A stretch of 64,000 nt of DNA from Palsa-892 sp963751615 (GCA_963751615.1 CAVVVG010000005.1:372001-436000), one strand, 5' to 3'. Counted from the first letter of the stretch, positions 35,272 to 42,908 are shown. Translations and numbers: made by a program. The notes: a model not told the origin generated them from the sequence alone.

Positions 35272-35961
35272 TCAACACCAACTGGCTTCGTCGACGCGAG
35301 GTGCTCGCAACAGTTCTTGAATGTTTGCCTCGATAAGACGGAACCCGATGTTTCCGTAAAGCTTCTGCCGTCCCTCATTTAACACAAAGCTCGGACTGCC
35401 TTCGATTCGCATCTTATCAGCATCTTGGTAGTCCGCAGCCAACCCAGCGAACGCGATACCGTTATGAATGAATTGTTCGATAGCAATAATATCGACACCG
35501 AAAGTCTCAGCAATCTGACATTGAACATCCCAACGAGCAATGTCCCGGCAATCTCGGAAAAACGCGCAACGGAACGCCCAAAGTACTTGATCGAAGATGC
35601 TCCCTTTAGATTGAGTTCGTATCATCCGGGAATCTCTGTCCCACTGCTGGACTGCTTTCATGAACAGATGCGCACTTACCGAGGTCGCGGGACGCGTCTT
35701 CAACCAAATCTCTGGGTGAACATCGATGTGAGGAAACCGCTTCGCAACCTGTTGCAAATGCGAGTTGAACCCATCATATCCGCCTCTGTCATTCCAGTTT
35801 GATGTGATCTTCCGGGCTGTATTGCCGAAGACCGAGCAGAACCGGTGCTCTATTCGAACGGTGTCGCCGAATTGCTTCTTCACTTCATCGACGCGAGCCT
35901 GTGAAACGTATGCCCAGATGCACAAGACGTCCGAGAAATATGTAACCTCCACCTCACTCAT
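35272..35961 (-). CDS. DsbA-family (FrnE/HCCA isomerase-like) thioredoxin-fold protein
   Basis: A 229-residue protein of the DsbA/2-hydroxychromene-2-carboxylate isomerase superfamily. The thioredoxin start MSEVEVTYFSDVLCIWAYVSQARVD shows the usual position of the active site, but the motif reads CIWA, so the second cysteine is absent. The helical insert follows (residues 70-165), and the cis-Pro region is RIEGSPSFVLNEGRQKLYGN. Without a signal peptide it is cytoplasmic. A single-cysteine site suggests glutathione-linked or isomerase rather than disulfide-forming chemistry. I chose ATG 35961; the longer frame to 35991 adds MPLKLFRKYK. Substrate unknown. Confidence 0.75.
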   Translation of the reverse strand: MSEVEVTYFSDVLCIWAYVSQARVDEVKKQFGDTVRIEHRFCSVFGNTARKITSNWNDRGGYDGFNSHLQQVAKRFPHIDVHPEIWLKTRPATSVSAHLFMKAVQQWDRDSRMIRTQSKGSIFDQVLWAFRCAFFRDCRDIARWDVQCQIAETFGVDIIAIEQFIHNGIAFAGLAADYQDADKMRIEGSPSFVLNEGRQKLYGNIGFRLIEANIQELLRAPRVDEASWC

Positions 35962-36013
35962 CTTGTATTTCCTGAATAACTTGAGTGGCACGCCGTATCA
36001 TAATTCTCAAAAC

Positions 36014-36136
36014 CTAGCGAATAGATTTGCTGGCTAGCCTTGCGTCAGAAATCGCCGCAATGACACCGCCAACCACGGCTGGAACTAGCGCGAGTATTAG
36101 CAGTTGAACGTAAGTTAAAGTGACAGCATTGCTCAT
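36014..36136 (-). CDS. 40-residue membrane peptide next to YeeE genes
   Basis: A short open frame MSNAVTLTYVQLLILALVPA with one membrane segment through VVGGVIAAI, ending in a basic tail (DARLASKSIR). It lies 54 bases downstream of the YeeE/YedE pair on the same strand. It may be an accessory peptide of that transporter. The reading frame and hydrophobic segment are seen; expression is not proven and there is only a weak ribosome binding site (GGCGGAGATG overlaps the start). Confidence 0.4.
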   Translation of the reverse strand: MSNAVTLTYVQLLILALVPAVVGGVIAAISDARLASKSIR

Positions 36137-36190
36137 CTCCGCCGAGGCTTTGAGTCTAATGTGGTCGGATCACTCTTCCGGACTGAACGC

Positions 36191-36808
36191 CTATTCCGCT
36201 GGTATGGCTCGAACGCGTGGGGAGTGCGGAGAGGCGCCAAAGTCGCCATCAACATTGCGACCCATCTCGTCATGCCATGAACGCCACCGTTCCAACTGCA
36301 CCAGTACAATAACAAGAACAGTGGCAAGTCCAAGCGCTCCAACCCAATACGGAATTCCAATCAAGTCCGTAAATATGATTTTGCCATCACCGATGGCCAG
36401 AAGTGTCTTATTAAACCAGGGCTGAGCGTATGAGAACGCAACGGCGCCAGCCAAACCACCAACAAGAGTGAAAAGAGCATCGCGATAGCCAACCCCGATT
36501 TGCGCCAGCGTCGTACCGGGACATGCGCCCGCTAACGTAATGCCGACGCCGAGAACTAGGCCCCCGACAATGTCCGCTGCGTAGAGTGCAGCTTTCGGCT
36601 GCAGCTTCACAAAGCCAAATCCATGTAGCGCAGCGAGCACAACTGCCCCGGTGGCTACGGCGCTCAGAAACACCTTCAGCATGATAAAATTGCGAAGTTG
36701 CATCTGGCCTACAATGATGCCCGGCTCGAACACGCGCGACTTCTCAAGTGCAAAGCCAAAAACGATGCCCATCAGAAGGCCCACGGCGATGGCAACGAAA
36801 AGAGACAT
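36191..36808 (-). CDS. YeeE/YedE-family sulfur transporter subunit (DUF6691-like, PmpB-type)
   Basis: A 205-residue membrane protein with about five segments. The family signature ITLAGACPGTTLAQIGVGYRD contains the conserved Cys used to pass sulfur compounds. It is half-length, as is its upstream partner, so the two together would equal one full YeeE, a thiosulfate importer. The partner gene ends 14 bases upstream. A polar C-terminal tail (RWRSWHDEMGRNVDGDF) faces the cytosol. The divergent regulator and context suggest uptake of thiosulfate, persulfide or similar. Transport substrate is inferred. Confidence 0.85.
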   Translation of the reverse strand: MSLFVAIAVGLLMGIVFGFALEKSRVFEPGIIVGQMQLRNFIMLKVFLSAVATGAVVLAALHGFGFVKLQPKAALYAADIVGGLVLGVGITLAGACPGTTLAQIGVGYRDALFTLVGGLAGAVAFSYAQPWFNKTLLAIGDGKIIFTDLIGIPYWVGALGLATVLVIVLVQLERWRSWHDEMGRNVDGDFGASPHSPRVRAIPAE

Positions 36809-36822
36809 GTGAATCCTCCTGT

Positions 36823-37344
36823 TTAAATTCTACGAAGCATCAACAACGCAGCAATGATTCCGCCAGTAAACATGGCGGCGACTGCGACGGTGGAACCCAC
36901 CGCAAGCTGGGCCATGCCCGACAACCCATGACCGCTCGTGCAGCCATCTGCGATGCGGGCACCGAAGAGCATCAAGAACCCGGCTGCGAAGGCGACAAAA
37001 TAGCGCCTATTGGGCGAAGCCGAGCCGAGAGCACGGGACCAAATTGGCGAGATTGGCTTCCGCACGGCACCTGAGAGTTTTGCCGATAAAAGTGCCCCGA
37101 TGGCGATGCCTACGACGAGCGCAACCTGCCACCAGTTCTTGGCCGTCGCTGCGACATGCTTTGCGACGTAGTCAATCCGCAGGATGGATGGATCAATCCA
37201 TGATGTAATCAAGTCGCCCACGGTGACATAAGACGATGACGCGCCAAGCGCCGTTTCGATGATGAGGAAGGCCGGTATTTGCAGAAGGCCGATCAAGATC
37301 CCCGCCACGTAAGGGGACCATGCCTTATCGGTAATAGAGGGCAT
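36823..37344 (-). CDS. YeeE/YedE-family sulfur transporter subunit (PmpA-type)
   Basis: A 173-residue membrane protein from ATG 37344, with segments at about 9-30, 70-92, 110-132 and 145-170. The conserved cysteine motif is GARIADGCTSGHGLSGMAQL, the hallmark of this family. The first of two half-size subunits in an operon (PmpAB-like arrangement), separated from the ArsR-type regulator gene by a 65-base divergent promoter. The family imports sulfur compounds such as thiosulfate across the inner membrane. The longer frame to 37455 runs into the regulator gene and is not used. Confidence 0.85.
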   Translation of the reverse strand: MPSITDKAWSPYVAGILIGLLQIPAFLIIETALGASSSYVTVGDLITSWIDPSILRIDYVAKHVAATAKNWWQVALVVGIAIGALLSAKLSGAVRKPISPIWSRALGSASPNRRYFVAFAAGFLMLFGARIADGCTSGHGLSGMAQLAVGSTVAVAAMFTGGIIAALLMLRRI

Positions 37345-37409
37345 GGCAGTACTCCTTTTACAATTCGTTCGTATTGACTTAATATACGCATTATCGTAGA
37401 TACGCAAGT
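37345..37409. promoter_or_regulatory. Divergent promoter of sulfur-transport genes and regulator
   Basis: An AT-rich 65-base gap between divergent genes holds the tandem repeat ATACGCA (37384-37390 and 37400-37406 region) within ATACGCATTATCGTAGATACG, a plausible regulator site. Binding is inferred from position. Confidence 0.5.
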
Positions 37410-37754
37410 ATGAATATAAACATACGAGATATGCAAACCGCAGCAGAAGGCGCAACCGAGTTATTGAAGGCTCTCGCTAATCCACATCGCTTGATGATCA
37501 TTTGCCAGCTGGTTGAGGGCGAGCGTTCTGTCGGCGAACTCGCGGCGTTGTTAGGCATCCGCGATTCCACTGTTTCTCAACATCTTGCCTTGCTTCGGAA
37601 AGACGGCCTTGTGGCGTCGAGACGCGATGGCCAAACGATTTGGTATTCGATCAGCAGCTCACCGGCTAAAGCAATGCTGGAAACACTGTATCGTGTTTAC
37701 TGCAAACCCGAACGACTTGCTGCGATCAAACACAAAAAAGGGGGGAATAACTGA
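37410..37754 (+). CDS. ArsR-family persulfide/sulfide-responsive repressor (BigR/SqrR-like)
   Basis: A 114-residue winged-helix regulator. Recognition helix in LGIRDSTVSQHLALLRKDG, wing RRDGQTIWYSI. Two cysteines, Cys32 in LMIICQLVEGE and Cys98 in LYRVYCKPERL, are 66 residues apart, the same spacing as the Cys pair that forms a polysulfide link in BigR, SqrR and YgaV. It lacks the metal-site motifs of true ArsR. It is divergent from the two YeeE/YedE genes and probably represses them until reactive sulfur builds up. I used the start at 37410; an alternative is the internal ATG at residue 8 (MQTAAEGATE). Downstream genes on the same strand may be in its regulon. Confidence 0.85.
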   Translation: MNINIRDMQTAAEGATELLKALANPHRLMIICQLVEGERSVGELAALLGIRDSTVSQHLALLRKDGLVASRRDGQTIWYSISSSPAKAMLETLYRVYCKPERLAAIKHKKGGNN

Positions 37755-37827
37755 TAAATGAAACTGGAGAATGAATTGCCGGTGAAATTCATCAGATCAA
37801 GAATACTCGTAATAACCAAGTAAACTT

Positions 37828-38286
37828 GTGGATACTAACAGGATCTGGAAATCTTTGGCCGCTGGCTTCTGTGGAAGCGCAGCCCATACTTGCCTTATGT
37901 TGTTTAAATCCTGGGCGGGTTTTCTTCCTACTTTTCAGCCCTACGAAGACTTGCAGAGAATTCTCGGTGGTTTGGTTGGCAGCTCTGTCCCTCCTTTCGT
38001 CCCTTGGGCGCTGTCTTTTTTGAATGGCGCCGTTGTGCTCGGATTTCTATTCGGTCGCACTTATCAGCTGTTGCCAGGTCGGAATGGGGCAGCGAAAGGA
38101 TTTGTCTTTGGTGTACTCGGTTGGTTGATCATGGGGTTGCTATTCTTTCCTGTACTAGGACTAGGTTTATTCGGCACTCAGGTCGGGCTAGGCATTCAAC
38201 CCGCACTTTTCTCGCTAATGATGTTGCTGACCTACAGCGTTATCACGGGCATCGCATATTCCGCGTTGAACCAAAAAAGCGACTGA
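37828..38286 (+). CDS. Membrane protein of DUF6789-like type
   Basis: A 152-residue protein with four membrane segments (about 10-30, 50-72, 85-108 and 118-145). The opening GTG (MDTNRIWKSLAAGFCGSAAH) and the helix with FCGSAAHTCLMLFK resemble small DUF6789 proteins found near oxidative or sulfur-stress genes. There is no charged catalytic motif. It lies 73 bases after the persulfide regulator on the same strand and 74 bases before a DoxX-family gene. Start codon GTG 37828 has GTAAAC before it, a weak site. Function unknown. Confidence 0.6.
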   Translation: MDTNRIWKSLAAGFCGSAAHTCLMLFKSWAGFLPTFQPYEDLQRILGGLVGSSVPPFVPWALSFLNGAVVLGFLFGRTYQLLPGRNGAAKGFVFGVLGWLIMGLLFFPVLGLGLFGTQVGLGIQPALFSLMMLLTYSVITGIAYSALNQKSD

Positions 38287-38299
38287 AACTTAAATCCAG

Positions 38300-38325
38300 A
38301 TGTCTGCTTGTGGCTCAAAGCGGAA
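38300..38325 (+). repeat. TGTCCGC hairpin repeat, single unit
   Basis: One first-type unit (ATGTCTGCTTGTGGCTCAAA) with the right arm ending GCGGAAT, between the DUF6789-like and DoxX genes. Confidence 0.6.
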
Positions 38326-38360
38326 TCAGTGTTGCACTCGATCCCAGCCAAAGAACTCTT

Positions 38361-38807
38361 ATGAAGACGATAAAAACCCATCTTCGTAGAATCGAACAGT
38401 ACGGCCCTGTATCCGATGTCTGCTTTCGCGTGCTCTTTAGTCTCATCTTCATTGTTGGAGGGCTGGGGCACTTCGGACGGCACCAGGACATGTTGATCCG
38501 CATTCACGAGTCGCCTTGGTTTAATGCTATCCGTTGGATAGGCGACCCATCTGTGCTGTTATGGCTGAGTGGTGCGGTATTCGTTGTCGCGGGAGTTTGC
38601 TTTGCAATTGGCTTTATGACGCGGCTATCAGCAGCGGCGTTATTTGTAACTCTCGTTCCGGTAACACTGGCAATCCATATCGCTCCCGGGCACGTGGGCC
38701 CTCTATTGAAGAATGTAGCAATTCTAGGCGGATTAATTCATTTTTTCGTTCGAGGTCCGGGTGCCTATGCGCTGGATGGCCACTTAGTTAGTCCGAAAAT
38801 TGGATAG
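38361..38807 (+). CDS. DoxX-family membrane protein
   Basis: A 148-residue protein with four membrane segments. The family pattern is present: RVLFSLIFIVGGLGHFGRHQ, a second segment VLLWLSGAVFVVAGVCFAIG and HIAPGHVGPLLKNVAILGG in the third and fourth. DoxX proteins partner with thiol or terminal-oxidase systems; many members are tied to sulfur and redox stress. The start at ATG 38361 (MKTIKTHLRRIEQYG) follows AAGAACTCTT, a weak ribosome site; a much longer frame starts at 38004 but is a shadow. It forms the end of the sulfur-related block. Confidence 0.8.
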   Translation: MKTIKTHLRRIEQYGPVSDVCFRVLFSLIFIVGGLGHFGRHQDMLIRIHESPWFNAIRWIGDPSVLLWLSGAVFVVAGVCFAIGFMTRLSAAALFVTLVPVTLAIHIAPGHVGPLLKNVAILGGLIHFFVRGPGAYALDGHLVSPKIG

Positions 38808-38833
38808 ATTTATTCAACCGAGGTTTCTGGGAC

Positions 38834-38860
38834 CATGTCCGCTTTTGACCCAAAACGGAC
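38834..38860 (+). repeat. TGTCCGC hairpin repeat, single unit
   Basis: One third-type unit ATGTCCGCTTTTGACCCAAA with arm ACGGAC, between DoxX and the channel gene. Confidence 0.75.
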
Positions 38861-38986
38861 TTCCGCGACGCGACGACCAATGGATGATTGCAGCCAGCGC
38901 CACGATGGGCGCCCTTGGCAGTTTCCAGGTTCAGCCGACTTGGTCAGTAATTTTGTGATACTAAATGGGGACCGAGGATTTATTGA

Positions 38987-40090
38987 ATGATGCAGCTGCG
39001 GAAATTGGCCACCGTCTTTTTTGCGGCGAACTTATTGGTCGCTTATGTGTGTCTGGCACAAACGTCCCCTTCTCAAGGTACGGTTTTGCAGAACCGAGAA
39101 CTGGTAGTCGGCACAAAAGAGGCGCCGCCTTTTGCCATGAAAGCTGCCGATGGGGCATGGCAAGGGATTAGTATCGAACTCTGGCGCCGCATGGCGGATG
39201 AAATGCATCTCCGCTACCGTTTTTCTGAGGAAAATACGGTGCAAGGGCTGCTAGATGGAGTCGCCGCGGGGAAATTCGATATTGCCGTCGCTGCTTTAAC
39301 TGTAACAGCGGCACGTGAACGCACAGTCGACTTCACGCAATCTTTCTACACAACGGGACTTGGCATCGCCGTTCCGGTCGCAGGTACGGCGAGTTGGCTG
39401 CCGGTTATCCGTGCGATGACATCTTTTGGCTTCGTGCAAGCAGTGCTGGCCCTTGTAGGGTTAGCATTGGTAGTCGGATTTTTAATTTGGCTATTCGAGC
39501 GAAATCGAAATGAAGACTTCGGTGGCGGCGTCACGAGAGGATTGAGTTCTGGCGTTTTATGGTCAACTTCGGCAATGACGCAACGCCAAACTGGAAGTTT
39601 CTCGCCGCGCACGCTTCCTGGCCGCATCGTCGCCGTATTCTGGATGGTTGCGTCTATCATCGCGATAGCTGTGTTCACCGCTGGCATTACATCGGCGCTA
39701 ACGACCAAGCAGTTGCGAGGAACAGTACATGCCGTTGCCGACCTTTCATCGGTGCGCGTGGGTGCGGTGGCCGGTACATCGACACAAGAAACTCTCGCTC
39801 GCCTACATATCGCGTATCGTGATTTCGCGACACTACAGGATAGCGTCAAAGCGCTCAGAGGTGGGAAAATAGACGCGCTGGTTTACGACAAGCCTTTATT
39901 AGCCTGGATCATTCGGGAGAAATTTTCGTCGACGGTTGAGCTGCTCGACGTGACGTTCGATCCGCAGAATTATGCTTTCGCCATCCCCGAGGGTAGTCCG
40001 TTCAGGAAACAGTTCAATGTTGCCATACTTGATGCAACACATAACGATTCGTGGGAGCAGGTACTCTTCAAATATCTTGGCTCCAGGTGA
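38987..40090 (+). CDS. Ionotropic-glutamate-receptor-like channel with altered pore motif
   Basis: A 367-residue protein of the prokaryotic glutamate receptor plan. A signal (1-24) is followed by the first ligand lobe (residues 38-125, LVVGTKEAPPFAM, VAAGKFDIAVAALTVTAARE), a membrane segment (150-171), a pore region (187-205), a second membrane segment (213-237) ending TAGITSALTTKQL, and the second ligand lobe (247-365, with ALRGGKIDALVYDKPLLAW). The pore motif that is usually TTVGYGD reads TQRQTGSF, although the surrounding LW-S--AMT and -RTLPGR match well. The channel may conduct differently, gate nothing, or act as a sensor. Ligand is likely an amino acid or organic acid. Conservation of both lobes argues that it is still used. 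Confidence 0.8.
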   Translation: MMQLRKLATVFFAANLLVAYVCLAQTSPSQGTVLQNRELVVGTKEAPPFAMKAADGAWQGISIELWRRMADEMHLRYRFSEENTVQGLLDGVAAGKFDIAVAALTVTAARERTVDFTQSFYTTGLGIAVPVAGTASWLPVIRAMTSFGFVQAVLALVGLALVVGFLIWLFERNRNEDFGGGVTRGLSSGVLWSTSAMTQRQTGSFSPRTLPGRIVAVFWMVASIIAIAVFTAGITSALTTKQLRGTVHAVADLSSVRVGAVAGTSTQETLARLHIAYRDFATLQDSVKALRGGKIDALVYDKPLLAWIIREKFSSTVELLDVTFDPQNYAFAIPEGSPFRKQFNVAILDATHNDSWEQVLFKYLGSR

Positions 40091-40130
40091 GAATCCATAA
40101 ACTAACCCCCTTAGCGACTTACGTCCGGTT

Positions 40131-40193
40131 CTGGCACTAAGCGGACTTGCGAAGACCCCCGATCAATGTCCGCTTTCGGCTCTAAAGCGAACT
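40131..40193 (+). repeat. TGTCCGC hairpin repeat, two-unit copy
   Basis: First unit ACGTCCGGTTCTGGCACTAA and second unit ATGTCCGCTTTCGGCTCTAA. Located just before tRNA-derived copy D. Confidence 0.75.
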
Positions 40194-40227
40194 CTCGCTA
40201 AACATACGACGACGCGCTCATGAGTTC

Positions 40228-40522
40228 ACGTCGAAATGAGCCGCTGACGTTTTGTCGAAATGAGAAATGGAAGTGAGTTAAGTGCTTGATATACTGGTGG
40301 GCACAGTAGGATTCGAACCTACGACCCGCTGATTAAGAGACAAATGCTCAATCAATTGTATCAAATAGTTAGATGTAAAAGATCGCATTTCAGAGCATTA
40401 TAGATCAATAGGATACGAGTGAATTGTAAAATAATCGGTCTCCGTTTCGACGCCCGTAACCAAGAATTATCTTTTCGTCGATCAACCATTCCTCGGCATA
40501 ACGAAATTTTACTTGCCAACGC
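40228..40522 (-). repeat. tRNA-Lys 3'-half copy D with type I arm
   Basis: Positions 40295-40339 match the intact tRNA-Lys(CTT) from T-stem to anticodon loop, including GTAGG/CCTAC as in the real gene, with a change in the acceptor (GTGCCC). The arm to about 40520 (CAAATGCTCAATCAATTG, TAGATGTAAAAGATCGCATT, GAGCATTATAGATCAATAGG) aligns with copy B for about 180 bases. The other flank GAAATGAGCCGCTGACG is shared with copy A. The 494 bases between 40091 and 40585 hold only this and a hairpin repeat. Confidence 0.8.
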
Positions 40523-40585
40523 CGCCAGAAGCCACGACTATCCATGCTTCAATAAAATGTCTTCTTGAAGACATGGGAGGAACGA

Positions 40586-40813
40586 ATGATCAGATTGATC
40601 GCTTTTGCTGCCTTCGCCTTAGCTGTCACAACGTCAGCACAGGCAATGACAGTTGCGCCGGTTCACGCGCCGGACGGCATGATCACGCAAGTCGCCTACA
40701 TGTGCGGACCGGGCATGACACGACGTAATGGTGTCTGCGTGGCCAGAACCACCGTTCGCCACCATCGCAGGTGTGCGCGATGGAATGGAGACGTTTGCGC
40801 TCACTGGTACTGA
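40586..40813 (+). CDS. Small exported Cys-rich protein
   Basis: A 75-residue protein from ATG 40586 with signal peptide MIRLIAFAAFALAVTTSAQA and AGGAACGA as ribosome site. The mature part has the pattern CGPGMTRRNGVCVARTTVRH and CARWNGDVCAHWY, four cysteines and several His/Arg residues, similar in style to GCG-type small secreted proteins of rhizobia. Likely periplasmic or extracellular with two disulfides. No function is known. Confidence 0.65.
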   Translation: MIRLIAFAAFALAVTTSAQAMTVAPVHAPDGMITQVAYMCGPGMTRRNGVCVARTTVRHHRRCARWNGDVCAHWY

Positions 40814-40847
40814 GAGGCAGGCCTTGCTGTCACAGTGGCTCGACGCC

Positions 40848-40967
40848 ATGTCCGCTATTGGCACAAAGCGGACGTCCGAAAAGGATCGGCGAATGTCCGC
40901 TTTCGGGGGTAAAGCGGACATTGCAATTCATAGGTGTCATGTCCGTTTTTGACCCATAGCGAACATT
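40848..40967 (+). repeat. TGTCCGC hairpin repeat, complete three-unit copy
   Basis: The clearest full copy. Unit 1 at 40848-40874 (loop around TATTGGCAC), unit 2 at 40892-40922 (loop TTCGGGGGTA, perfect AAAGCGGACAT arm), unit 3 at 40938-40967 (loop TTTTGACCC). The spacers GAAAAGGATCGGCGA and TGCAATTCATAGGTGT recur in other copies. Confidence 0.9.
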
Positions 40968-40984
40968 CGCCGCAGCCACGAAAA

Positions 40985-41018
40985 CAAAAAGCCCCGAACG
41001 ATGCCGAGGCTTTGAATT
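40985..41018 (-). terminator. Probable intrinsic terminator of the cupin gene
   Basis: On the minus strand AAAGCCTCGGCATCGTTC is followed by GGGGCTTTTTGTTTT: a stem of about nine pairs with one mismatch and a T-rich run, 50 bases after the cupin stop. A half copy of the same sequence is at 53869-53886. Confidence 0.7.
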
Positions 41019-41067
41019 TCTCCCGAAATATGGGACGCCACCAAACTGAGTGGCCTGCGAATACTGA

Positions 41068-41439
41068 TTATTTCTTTGCTGGTTGGGCGTACTTAGCAAC
41101 GCCCGTGAAGTCAATCAGAACACAACGCTGCTTTCCGACGATCCAGGCATCATGTCCGGCGGGCATATAAAACGCATCTCCGGGACCGTATTCAACCTCC
41201 GAGCCATCATCCATGCGAACGGCCATTCGTCCCTCTAGCACGTAGCCTGTATGGGCAGCCTGGCATGAAGGTGTACCCGCAATTGGTTTGACATGATCGG
41301 ACCAGCGCCAACCGGGTTCAAAAACACCCCGTCCAATGGTGTGACTTCCGACGTTGACGACATCAACTTTTCCTTTTCCATCTTTGAATGGACGCGTCTC
41401 ATCGGGTTTGTCGAGAGACTTCCGTTGCAATGCGGTCAT
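41068..41439 (-). CDS. Cupin-domain protein
   Basis: A 123-residue single-cupin protein, start ATG 41439 with GGAGAAGG upstream. Cupin motif 1 appears as IAGTPSCQAAHTGYVLEGRM and motif 2 as YGPGDAFYMPAGHDAWIVG. The first metal ligand His is in AAHTGY, the Glu in VLEGR and the last His in PAGHDAW, so a metal site is likely. Members of this type are often annotated as cupin with ethanolamine- or quercetinase-like fold and no defined substrate. Cytoplasmic. A terminator follows on the same strand. Confidence 0.8.
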   Translation of the reverse strand: MTALQRKSLDKPDETRPFKDGKGKVDVVNVGSHTIGRGVFEPGWRWSDHVKPIAGTPSCQAAHTGYVLEGRMAVRMDDGSEVEYGPGDAFYMPAGHDAWIVGKQRCVLIDFTGVAKYAQPAKK

Positions 41440-41576
41440 TTGCCTTCTCCAAAGAAGCGAGGGTTGCAAGCAACCAGAGCTTACCATCCTCTCCTGGCTT
41501 GACGGAATCTTTTATACCAACGCCGACGAGAGATTATTACATTGCGACTTTGATCCAGCGGTCGCGGTCAGTCGAA

Positions 41577-41694
41577 ATATCCGCTTGTGGCACAAAGCGG
41601 ACATGACAACCGCGTTGGCGAATGTCTGCTTTGGGGGGAAGAGCGGACATTGCAATACAAGGGGCGTCAGGTCCGCTTATGGCCCAAAGCAGAC
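41577..41694 (+). repeat. TGTCCGC hairpin repeat, complete three-unit copy
   Basis: Unit 1 TATCCGCTTGTGGCACAAAG, unit 2 TGTCTGCTTTGGGGGGAAGA and unit 3 GGTCCGCTTATGGCCCAAAG, each with its right arm. The 584-base stretch 41440-42024 holds this repeat, a GC-rich hairpin followed by a T run at 41853-41886 (CCACCCCCCTGGGGTGG) and otherwise AT-rich sequence with no gene I can support. Confidence 0.85.
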
Positions 41695-42024
41695 CTCCTT
41701 ATGCAGCAATGCTACTGTTCGGGGCTGATCTGTAAGTATTCAGTCTTACTGCCCGGGCAGGCCGATCAGATGACATCCCCGATGAGGAGCAAAGTCATCG
41801 GACGGACATTAGAAATTGGTTGTTTGACCTGCGCAAAAACGCACATACGGAAACCACCCCCCTGGGGTGGAGGAGATTTTTTTGGGAATGTTATTTCAAA
41901 TTTTTAGGGAAGATTTTTTATTTGCAGAGCCACTTCGAGGCAGTAAAATGGCAGCTCATTGGGGAAATCCCAGTTTTTTTGTCTGGGCTTTGGGGTAGCA
42001 CGTGTTTAAGATCAATCCGACGTG

Positions 42025-42168
42025 ATGGGCGGTGTGACCAGCGTGCACAGCCTTAGCGACGCGTGTCGCGAAGCAGTTATGGAGATCGACAGCTCCATGT
42101 CCTGGATCGGTTTCTTCGGCGTGCTGCTGACCGTGTTCGGGTACTTCGTCATGCCGCTGGCGCGATAG
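42025..42168 (+). CDS. Small membrane protein ahead of the DASS transporter
   Basis: A 47-residue open frame (MGGVTSVHSLSDACREAVME, then a membrane segment WIGFFGVLLTVFGYFVMP ending LAR). It is read in the same direction as the next two genes, 35 bases before the exported protein. The base composition is GC-rich like the rest of the block. A shorter start is the internal ATG before EIDSS. No family recognised; a role as a small partner of the transporter is possible. Confidence 0.45.
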   Translation: MGGVTSVHSLSDACREAVMEIDSSMSWIGFFGVLLTVFGYFVMPLAR

Positions 42169-42203
42169 GCAATCAAGGACGACAGCATGATTGGCCCTAC
42201 GAC

Positions 42204-42908
42204 ATGACGTCCTTGGCATATCCTTTAGGTCGCACGATCCTGCTGGCCGCGCTGGCCGTCTGCCTGATCTTGGCGGCCAGAAGCTGGCTTCGCGCTAACC
42301 ATGGTTTGCTGGCGACCCACAAAGCCGAAGCCAGGCGCACTATGTTCCGGCGCCGGCCGCACAAGCAAAGACAGCAGACAGCACTGTACGTCGCTTTGCT
42401 TGTTGGGGTTACTTGCGCTCCCTTACCGACGTGGGCGCAGGCGGCTTCCGCGGCGAGTGAGTGGCGCGAGTTCCAAGGGACATGGACTGCTGTTGGCAAG
42501 CGCCAGGTTATCCCTCTCGGCGGCGATCGGCGGGCTTCCATAGCGGACTTCAATGGATCGCTGATGCTCACTGGGCCCTCGCGCCCGGCGGTAGGATTCC
42601 GCGCGGAAGCTATCGTGCTCAATGATAGTGACACCGGGATGGTGGGTCGCGCCGTCTGGACGGATGAACGGGGCGATCAGATCTTCAGCGAGCTTCGGGG
42701 TGAAACCACGGCCACGGGCAACCGGCTCTTCGGGACGTTCCTCGGTGGCTCCGGACGTTACGCGGGCGCGACAGGCTCCTACGAATTCTCTTGGCGCTTC
42801 TTAGTCGAAGCCGAGGACGGCACAGTCCAAGGTCAATCCATGGGCCTGAAGGGTCAAGTGCGCGCCGCCACGCCGCAGGGCGCGCCCAGCGTGGGAAATT
42901 CGCAGTGA
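42204..42908 (+). CDS. Exported or anchored protein of unknown function, coupled to DASS gene
   Basis: A 234-residue protein from ATG 42204. Residues 4-24 (LAYPLGRTILLAALAVCL) are one hydrophobic segment; a second at about 58-78 (YVALLVGVTCAPLPTWAQ) has a cleavage-like end. The rest is a soluble beta-rich domain with WREFQGTWTAVGKRQVIPLG, GDRRASIADFNGSLML and FLGGSGRYAGATGSYEFSWR, resembling a lipocalin- or avidin-like barrel. The stop codon overlaps the start of the transporter gene (ATGA at 42908), so translation is coupled and the two proteins probably work together, for example as a periplasmic partner. No family recognised. Confidence 0.6.
   Translation: MTSLAYPLGRTILLAALAVCLILAARSWLRANHGLLATHKAEARRTMFRRRPHKQRQQTALYVALLVGVTCAPLPTWAQAASAASEWREFQGTWTAVGKRQVIPLGGDRRASIADFNGSLMLTGPSRPAVGFRAEAIVLNDSDTGMVGRAVWTDERGDQIFSELRGETTATGNRLFGTFLGGSGRYAGATGSYEFSWRFLVEAEDGTVQGQSMGLKGQVRAATPQGAPSVGNSQ

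Noticed and set aside
38004..38360. Extended start of the DoxX gene at 38004
   Set aside because: The extra 119 codons lie inside the preceding membrane-protein gene in another frame and read through a hairpin repeat.
40728..40959. Short frames reading MSAFGGKADIA and similar near 40.8, 41.6, 34.6 and 35.2 kb
   Set aside because: They are chance translations of the hairpin repeats, with no ribosome sites or conserved coding pattern.
41853..41886. Strong intrinsic terminator before the DASS block
   Set aside because: The stem CCACCCC/GGGGTGG leaves only about three bases of loop and the T run is offset; no gene ends nearby on that strand except the repeat.
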